This document shows, piece by piece, positions 57,712 to 64,000 of a DNA stretch of 64,000 bases. The position numbers and the translations under genes were made by a program. Each line of letters begins with the position of its first letter. Position 1 is the stretch's first letter. Under the pieces are notes generated by a model. That model did no database searches. It was not told the DNA's origin and saw only the letters and a program-made list of their open reading frames with translations. This DNA is from Pseudomonas fluorescens (GTDB lineage Bacteria > Pseudomonadota > Gammaproteobacteria > Pseudomonadales > Pseudomonadaceae): NCBI RefSeq assembly GCF_018614775.1, contig NZ_JAGGOF010000021.1, forward strand, positions 45,025-109,024, written 5' to 3'.

Positions 57712-58407
57712 TTACGCGTCGAGCGAGCTCTGATCGATGATCAGACCTGGGCCCATGGTGGTGCTCAGGGTAACGCGCTTGACGTAGATACCTTTCGAAG
57801 AAGCTGGCTTGATGCGCTTCAGATCAGCGATCAGGGCTTCAACGTTTTCCTTCAGCTTGACGGCGTCGAAGCCGATCTTGCCAACGGAAGTGTGGATGAT
57901 GCCGTTTTTGTCGGTGCGATAACGAACCTGACCAGCCTTGGCGTTTTTAACCGCGGTGGCTACGTCTGGGGTTACGGTGCCAACTTTAGGGTTAGGCATC
58001 AGACCACGTGGACCGAGGATCTGACCCAACTGGCCTACAACGCGCATGGCATCCGGGGATGCGATAACGACGTCATAGTTCAGGTCGCCGCCTTTCATTT
58101 CAGCAGCCAGATCGTCCATGCCTACGCGATCAGCGCCAGCAGCCAGAGCAGCTTCAGCTGCTGGGCCCTGGGTGAACACGGCAACACGAACGGTCTTGCC
58201 GGTGCCGTGTGGCAGCACGGTAGCGCTACGCACGACCTGGTCGGATTTACGTGGGTCAACGCCCAGGTTCACAGCAACGTCGAACGACTCGCTGAACTTG
58301 ACAGTCGACAGCTCAGCCAGCAGAGCGGCGGCGTCTACAAAGTTGTAGGCCTTGCCTGCTTCGATTTTGCCGGCGATAGCCTTTTGACGCTTGGTCAGCT
58401 TAGCCAT
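57712..58407 (-). CDS. rplA: 50S ribosomal protein L1
   Basis: 231 residues, [58 protein letters not shown]. Binds the L1 stalk and, in E. coli, represses rplKA translation. Its ATG overlaps the rplK stop (TAATG). Confidence 0.98.
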   Translation of the reverse strand: MAKLTKRQKAIAGKIEAGKAYNFVDAAALLAELSTVKFSESFDVAVNLGVDPRKSDQVVRSATVLPHGTGKTVRVAVFTQGPAAEAALAAGADRVGMDDLAAEMKGGDLNYDVVIASPDAMRVVGQLGQILGPRGLMPNPKVGTVTPDVATAVKNAKAGQVRYRTDKNGIIHTSVGKIGFDAVKLKENVEALIADLKRIKPASSKGIYVKRVTLSTTMGPGLIIDQSSLDA

Positions 58408-58838
58408 TACACACCCTCCACGTTAAGGCCCATGCTACGAGCAGAACCGGCGATAGTACGCACGGCTGCATCCATATCAGCTGCAGTCAGATCCGCGTTT
58501 TTGGTTTTCGCGATTTCTTCCAGCTGAGCACGGGTAACGGTGCCAACCTTAACGGTGTTTGGACGAGCGGAACCGCTGGTCAAACCTGCAGCCTTCTTCA
58601 GCAGAACCGAAGCAGGGGTGCTTTTTGTTTCGAAAGTGAAGCTACGGTCGCTGTAGACAGTGATGATCACTGGAGTCGGCAGACCTGGCTCAAGACCCTG
58701 AGTACGGGCGTTGAAGGCCTTGCAGAATTCCATGATGTTCACGCCGTGCTGACCCAGGGCAGGACCAACAGGTGGGCTTGGGTTAGCCTGAGCGGCCTTC
58801 ACTTGCAGCTTGATGTAAGCGGTAATTTTCTTGGCCAT
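58407..58838 (-). CDS. rplK: 50S ribosomal protein L11
   Basis: 143 residues from ATG 58838 ([20 protein letters not shown]). Pro-rich [20 protein letters not shown] and the RNA-binding C-domain; a target of thiostrepton and needed for RelA activation. The few residues upstream (MECL) are not part of the family. Confidence 0.98.
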   Translation of the reverse strand: MAKKITAYIKLQVKAAQANPSPPVGPALGQHGVNIMEFCKAFNARTQGLEPGLPTPVIITVYSDRSFTFETKSTPASVLLKKAAGLTSGSARPNTVKVGTVTRAQLEEIAKTKNADLTAADMDAAVRTIAGSARSMGLNVEGV

Positions 58839-58913
58839 GAGGCACTCCAATTACGGGTTCGAACGCCTCGAAAGGCTCCCCGGTTACTTGCGCGTTTATC
58901 CCAGTGACGACAA

Positions 58914-58940
58914 AACCCCACAGCCTAGGGCTGCGGGGTT
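58914..58940 (-). terminator. Hairpin after nusG
   Basis: Minus strand AACCCCGCAGCC-CTA-GGCTGTGGGGTT then TTGTCG; a 12-pair stem with one G-U, 16 bases past nusG. Short U tract, so probably partial termination before rplK. Confidence 0.55.
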
Positions 58941-58955
58941 GGGATGCCTGCTCAA

Positions 58956-59489
58956 TCAGACCTTCTCGACCTGACTGAACTCTAGCTCTACCGGAGTAGA
59001 GCGACCGAAAATGAGCACTGCCACTTGGATCCGGCTCTTTTCGTAGTTAACTTCTTCAACCGTGCCATTGAAATCAGCGAATGGACCGTCGGTGACGCGA
59101 ACCACTTCACCCGGCTCAAACAATGTCTTCGGCTTCGGCTTGTCGCTACCATCAGCAACGCGACGCAGAATCGCTTCCGCCTCTTTATCGGTAATTGGCG
59201 CAGGCTTATCAGCGGTACCGCCAATGAAACCCATCACCCGAGGGGTATCCTTGACCAAGTGCCAAGTCCCTTCGTTCATGTCCATCTGTACCAGCACATA
59301 GCCCGGAAAGAACTTGCGTTCACTTTTGCGTTTCTGGCCATTACGCATCTCAACCACTTCTTCAGTGGGGACCAGAATTTCGCCAAAGCCGTCTTCCATG
59401 CCAGCCAGCTTTACGCGCTCAATCAGCGAGCGCATGACATGCTTCTCGTAACCCGAGTAAGCATGCACAACGTACCAACGCTTAGCCAC
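58956..59489 (-). CDS. nusG: Transcription antitermination factor NusG
   Basis: 177 residues: NGN domain ([33 protein letters not shown]) and KOW domain ([20 protein letters not shown]). Couples RNA polymerase to ribosomes via S10. 9 bases after secE. Confidence 0.98.
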   Translation of the reverse strand: MAKRWYVVHAYSGYEKHVMRSLIERVKLAGMEDGFGEILVPTEEVVEMRNGQKRKSERKFFPGYVLVQMDMNEGTWHLVKDTPRVMGFIGGTADKPAPITDKEAEAILRRVADGSDKPKPKTLFEPGEVVRVTDGPFADFNGTVEEVNYEKSRIQVAVLIFGRSTPVELEFSQVEKV

Positions 59490-59498
59490 GGGACACCC

Positions 59499-59867
59499 TT
59501 AGCCAACAATCAAGGAAACAAGCCAACCGAGCAGGGAATCAAGCCCCCACAACAGCAACGCCATTACCAGAACAACAGCCACAACGATCAACGTGGTCTG
59601 CGTGGTTTCTTGGCGAGTCGGCCATACGACTTTACGAATCTCGGTGCGAGCTTCCTTAGCGAGTACAAAGAAAGACTTGCCCTTGGCTGTTTGCAGACCC
59701 ACGAAGGCAGCAATAGCAGCAATGGCAAGCAATGCAAGTACGCGGTACAGGATCGGCGAAGCAGAGTAATACTGATTGCCAACAACGCCAACAACCACCA
59801 AGGCGACTACTACTAGCCACTTCAGCAGATCGAAGCGAGAGCCTTGAGCTTCAGCTTTAGGAGTCAT
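59499..59867 (-). CDS. secE: Preprotein translocase subunit SecE
   Basis: 122 residues with three membrane helices, the longer gammaproteobacterial form; conserved amphipathic segment ARTEIRKVVWPTRQETTQTT before the last helix, which clamps SecY. Confidence 0.96.
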   Translation of the reverse strand: MTPKAEAQGSRFDLLKWLVVVALVVVGVVGNQYYSASPILYRVLALLAIAAIAAFVGLQTAKGKSFFVLAKEARTEIRKVVWPTRQETTQTTLIVVAVVLVMALLLWGLDSLLGWLVSLIVG

Positions 59868-59911
59868 CTATCAGATCCTGTGAAAAGAAAGCCAGACACA
59901 CCGAGTGAATC

Positions 59912-59987
59912 TGGCAGGTCAGGAGGGAATCGAACCCCCAACCTACGGTTTTGGAGACCGTCGCTCTGCCAATTGAGCTACTGACCT
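59912..59987 (-). tRNA. tRNA-Trp (CCA)
   Basis: 76 bases, AGGTCAGTAGCTCAATTGG start, anticodon CCA in the loop CTCCAAA, T-loop GGTTCGATTCC, and encoded 3' CCA. It lies between tuf and secE in the tRNA-tuf-secE-nusG operon. Confidence 0.97.
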
Positions 59988-60040
59988 AAAACAAAATCAG
60001 GCCGACCATTATGCCGGCCCGAAAAAGACATTACAACTGT

Positions 60041-61234
<1,194 letters not shown>

Positions 61235-61283
61235 CGAAATCACCCTTCGGAGAAGAAATTTAGCGAGTCACACAAGCCATTAA

Positions 61284-61316
61284 AACAAAGGCAGATATTT
61301 TCATATCTGCCTTGTT
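61284..61316 (-). terminator. Hairpin between tRNA-Thr and tuf
   Basis: Minus strand AACAAGGCAGATAT-GAAA-ATATCTGCCTTTGTTTTAATGG: 9-pair inner stem plus AACAA/TTGTT, one bulge, U-rich tail. It may act as an attenuator or a processing site separating tRNA from tuf mRNA. Confidence 0.55.
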
Positions 61317-61319
61317 ATA

Positions 61320-61395
61320 TGGAGCTCTTGAGCGGATTTGAACCGCTGACCTCACCCTTACCAAGGGTGTGCTCTACCAACTGAGCTACAAGAGC
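61320..61395 (-). tRNA. tRNA-Thr (GGU)
   Basis: 76 bases: GCTCTTGTAGCTCAGTTGG start, anticodon loop CTTGGTAAG (GGT), encoded CCA. Third tRNA of the operon. Confidence 0.97.
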
Positions 61396-61421
61396 GAAAC
61401 ACTTTGCACAACCTGCAAACA

Positions 61422-61495
<74 letters not shown>

Positions 61496-61520
61496 GGAGC
61501 TTGCAGCTCACGCTAGAAAC

Positions 61521-61605
<85 letters not shown>

Positions 61606-61618
61606 TAAGCGAGCCGGC

Positions 61619-61646
61619 ATTCTATATCATGCCAGCCTTCTGTCAA
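61619..61646 (-). promoter_or_regulatory. tRNA-tuf operon promoter P2
   Basis: Minus-strand -35 TTGACA (61646-61641), 16-base spacer, -10 TAGAAT (61624-61619), GC-rich discriminator GCCGGC typical of stringently controlled stable-RNA promoters. Start near 61612. Confidence 0.85.
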
Positions 61647-61735
61647 GCATTTTCTCATTAAAAACCTGAGGTTAGCTGCGTTGACTTCACTTCGTGACGC
61701 TGACCGATTTAGGTCTTCGCTGCGAAGCGGGCGCC

Positions 61736-61764
61736 ATTCTATGCAAACTACCCAGCAGGTGCAA
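61736..61764 (-). promoter_or_regulatory. tRNA-tuf operon promoter P1 (upstream)
   Basis: Minus-strand -35 TTGCAC (61764-61759), 17-base spacer, -10 TAGAAT (61741-61736), discriminator GGCGCC. The -35 lies inside the last codons of the SPOR gene. It gives a second, upstream start. Confidence 0.6.
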
Positions 61765-62206
61765 CCCCTTCACAGGGCATTATTTTACGTTTTAACTCAT
61801 TGAATTCTTTGGAAAGGTTTTGCAGCAGTGTTTCGCTCACCTTCGCACCACCGTCTGGCGATACCTGCACCCAGAAACCCTCAAGCTCAGGCGAGTTTTG
61901 CGAGCTCAGCGCAACGGTACGCGCCACGATACCCGAGGCCGCCAGCCGCTGCTCCAGTTGCCTTGCCATCTCCGGACGGGTCAAGCCCCCCAGATAAACG
62001 CAAGTAACTTTTTGTGCGTCAGCGGAATGTGCAGGGTCGCGCCTGGCAAGCCCATCAGCCGTTTCGCTCAAGAGGTGAATATCTTGCTGGGAACCGCGAT
62101 ACAAACTCAGCGGGGTCACATCCTTGGCACGGAGCGGGGCCTCCTGCTGGTGCCAGACGTAGTAGAAGACATTCAAAACCAGCAACAACAGAAACAGCCA
62201 CCGCAT
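61748..62206 (-). CDS. Small SPOR-domain membrane protein
   Basis: 152 residues from ATG 62206 (GAGG 5 bases upstream). N-terminal membrane anchor MRWLFLLLLVLNVFYYVW, a linker, then a SPOR-like domain (CVYLGGLTRPEMARQLEQRL, GIVARTVALSSQ, GFWVQVSPDG). SPOR domains bind denuded peptidoglycan at the septum. 7 bases after coaX, so one operon with birA and coaX. The longer upstream frame (to 62362) lies inside coaX. Confidence 0.82.
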   Translation of the reverse strand: MRWLFLLLLVLNVFYYVWHQQEAPLRAKDVTPLSLYRGSQQDIHLLSETADGLARRDPAHSADAQKVTCVYLGGLTRPEMARQLEQRLAASGIVARTVALSSQNSPELEGFWVQVSPDGGAKVSETLLQNLSKEFNELKRKIMPCEGVAPAG

Positions 62207-62213
62207 AGAAACC

Positions 62214-62963
62214 TCAAGACAAAGGACAAGCCATCGCCAGCCCGACAAAAACCAGATCAGGCACCACCTTGGCGTCAGGGACAACCCCGGAAACCAGGCT
62301 GGCATCCCCCCCAGTGAGAAACACCACGAAATCCTGTCCCCAGTATTGCCGTGCCAGTTCAAGCTGAGTCAGGACAAACCCTCTGAGCATCAGCATGCAA
62401 CCGCGCTCCACGGCCTCGACAGTCGCTCGACCGGGAGCGAGGCTTTCATGGGCCAACTCGGCTGCTGTATCGTCATAACGGATTCGTCGGGTATGGGTGC
62501 GCAGTTGGTTGCGCATCAAAGGCATCCCAGGACAGATAAAACCGCCAAGGTGCTCACCATCCGCCGCTACGAAATCAGCGGTAATGGCTGTCCCGAAATC
62601 AAGCACCAAACAGGCACCCGAAGCAAGATGGAACCCGCCGAGCAGGGCCAGCCACCGATCGAGGCCCAAGCGCTCATAGTCTTCGTAGCCGTTTCTCACA
62701 CCCGCCATTTCCCTGGTGGGCACAGCACGAACCACGGACACGCCGAATGCATCAACCAACATGCCGACTAGCGAGTTTGTTTCTTCGGCTGTCCGGACAC
62801 TGACAAGCCGGCATTTCTTCAGTTGAAACTTTGTGGCATCTCTCAGACTCGCCAATAGGTCGCTGTCGGAGCTGACTACCCCACCATCGACGGGCGTCAC
62901 CGCATCAATACGAAGAACACGCCACTTGATAAAACTATTGCCGCAATCGAGCTCAAGAATCAT
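62214..62963 (-). CDS. coaX: Type III pantothenate kinase
   Basis: 249 residues from ATG 62963 ([20 protein letters not shown]); GAGG lies 7 bases upstream, 4 from a GTG one codon earlier. Motifs: phosphate loop [10 protein letters not shown] and [11 protein letters not shown]. Catalyses the first CoA step and, unlike CoaA, is not inhibited by CoA. The start overlaps the birA end by 11 bases. Confidence 0.94.
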   Translation of the reverse strand: MILELDCGNSFIKWRVLRIDAVTPVDGGVVSSDSDLLASLRDATKFQLKKCRLVSVRTAEETNSLVGMLVDAFGVSVVRAVPTREMAGVRNGYEDYERLGLDRWLALLGGFHLASGACLVLDFGTAITADFVAADGEHLGGFICPGMPLMRNQLRTHTRRIRYDDTAAELAHESLAPGRATVEAVERGCMLMLRGFVLTQLELARQYWGQDFVVFLTGGDASLVSGVVPDAKVVPDLVFVGLAMACPLS

Positions 62964-63909
62964 CACGCAACCTCAAGCTGAGCTCACCGCCGCTAAATGT
63001 TTTTTCCACACCGCCCACCTTCAAACGCAGCGCACCCTGGTGGTCGATACCCACAACAATACCGTCAATGCGGTTGATACCCGCAATAAGCGACACCGCT
63101 CGACCCTGCCACAAATGATATTTCTCCCACTCCGACTGGATAGCGGCAAATCCTGACGCATGATGGAGCGTCAAGTAGTGCTGCAGCTTCGCACCCAGCC
63201 GAGCGACCAACTCATTGCGGTCAAAGTCCCGACCCGCCTCAAGACTCATGGAGGTCCACTGCTGGTCGACCTCATCTGCCGATTGCATATTCACGTTGAT
63301 TCCTACACCCAGGACAACGTGACAAACATCAGCCGGATCACCAACCAACTCAAGCAGAATGCCGGCAATCTTCTTTTCACCCACCAAGATATCGTTGGGC
63401 CACTTCAGGGCAGCCTCTACAACTCCAAGATCACGCAATGCATGCATGACAGCAAGCCCTACGACGAGGCTCAAACCTTCGATCTGTCGCATGCCGCCAT
63501 CAATACGCAGCACCAGACTGTGATAAAGATTGTCAGCAAACGGACTGACCCATTTACGCCCGCGGCGACCACGACCAGCTGTCTGTCGCTCGGCTAAAAC
63601 CAGAAACGGGGCCTCTACCCCACGCTCGATGGAACGTAGCGCTTCGGCGTTGGTGGAGTCGATGGAGTCAAATATGTGAACAGGCCACACATAAAGCCCG
63701 TTTTCACATATTTGCGCCGCATCCAGAAGCAATAGCGGCTTAGCCAGCTGGTACCCCCTGCCTCGGACCTTATGAATCGATAACCCTAGCTCCACCTCCA
63801 GGTGCTGCAACTGCTTCCACACAGCACTGCGACTGATACCCAGCGCAATACCCAGCGCCTGGCCCGAATGGAAGCGCCCGTCCTTCAAAAGTTTTAGCAA
63901 CGTGAGCAT
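62953..63909 (-). CDS. birA: Biotin ligase/biotin repressor BirA
   Basis: 318 residues from ATG 63909 ([20 protein letters not shown]). N-terminal winged helix ([20 protein letters not shown]) binds the bio operator; the catalytic part has the biotinyl-AMP loop [32 protein letters not shown], and a C-terminal SH3-like cap. It attaches biotin to carboxylases and represses biotin synthesis genes. The longer upstream frame is not family-like. Bases 63910-64000 are its upstream region: a TATCAT -10-like word is present, no clear -35, and nothing else coding. Confidence 0.95.
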   Translation of the reverse strand: MLTLLKLLKDGRFHSGQALGIALGISRSAVWKQLQHLEVELGLSIHKVRGRGYQLAKPLLLLDAAQICENGLYVWPVHIFDSIDSTNAEALRSIERGVEAPFLVLAERQTAGRGRRGRKWVSPFADNLYHSLVLRIDGGMRQIEGLSLVVGLAVMHALRDLGVVEAALKWPNDILVGEKKIAGILLELVGDPADVCHVVLGVGINVNMQSADEVDQQWTSMSLEAGRDFDRNELVARLGAKLQHYLTLHHASGFAAIQSEWEKYHLWQGRAVSLIAGINRIDGIVVGIDHQGALRLKVGGVEKTFSGGELSLRLRDDS

Positions 63910-64000
63910 GCGGACTGCGCCCTGACAATGAGGCCCGCATGATAGCCATGCACAGGACGGTTGCATAGAAACACAAAATGACTTTCCTGCGGGCAAAACA

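Overview
The window is a stretch of Pseudomonas chromosome, most likely from the P. fluorescens group. The evidence is GC-rich codon use, REP/REPIN elements built on GTGGGAGCGAGCCTGCTCGCGA-like arms, and a gene order that follows P. aeruginosa blocks I recognise (the PA4061-PA4069 block, the ssb-MFS-uvrA-ftnA-katA block, and the complete tRNA-tuf/rpoBC/str/S10/spc/alpha ribosomal cluster followed by coaX and birA). No phage, transposase, CRISPR array or plasmid gene was seen.

Left part (1-22200, metabolic and envelope genes on both strands). It opens with the 3' end of the thioredoxin-like co-chaperone cnoX (ybbN). Next come a small unknown gene and a probable Zur-controlled zinc-acquisition operon: a His-rich ZrgA/DUF2796 protein, a MacB/LolD-type ABC ATPase and permease, and a DUF3299 protein. 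The outer-membrane protein OprG follows, with a candidate Anr (FNR-type) site at -41.5, then two overlapping sugar-nucleotide SDR enzymes and the giant helicase Lhr. A YbiO-like mechanosensitive channel follows, then a four-gene cassette (DUF72, endonuclease/phosphatase, cardiolipin synthase ClsB, YbhN-like flippase/synthase). The part ends with a hydrolase/DUF3182 overlapping pair and a GlxA-type regulator divergent from an isochorismatase-like hydrolase. REPINs and other short palindromic repeats fill most gaps here.

Middle (22200-29600): ssb and a YajR-like MFS transporter are divergent from uvrA. After uvrA come a bacterioferritin-family ferritin that lacks the haem-ligand Met, and the catalase katA.

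Right part (29600-62000): the ribosomal/transcription cluster, all on the minus strand. In transcription order it runs: tRNA-Tyr, tRNA-Gly, tRNA-Thr, tuf, tRNA-Trp, secE, nusG, rplKAJL, rpoBC, rpsL, rpsG, fusA, tuf, then the S10, spc and alpha operon genes ending with rplQ. Sigma-70 promoters can be read before tRNA-Tyr (two in tandem), rpsL, rpsJ, rpsH and rpsM. Four of these lie directly after a hairpin or terminator. The operon boundary that E. coli has before rplN is not visible; instead a terminator plus promoter sits between rpsN and rpsH. The two EF-Tu copies differ at 23 of 397 residues, which is unusual.

Far right (61748-64000): birA, coaX and a small SPOR-domain protein form one tightly spaced minus-strand operon that reads into the tRNA-tuf operon. 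I found no convincing wholly new multi-gene system. The best leads are the regulatory layout of the ribosomal cluster (including a possible rpsH attenuator), the diverged tuf pair, the DUF3182/hydrolase pair and the zinc operon.
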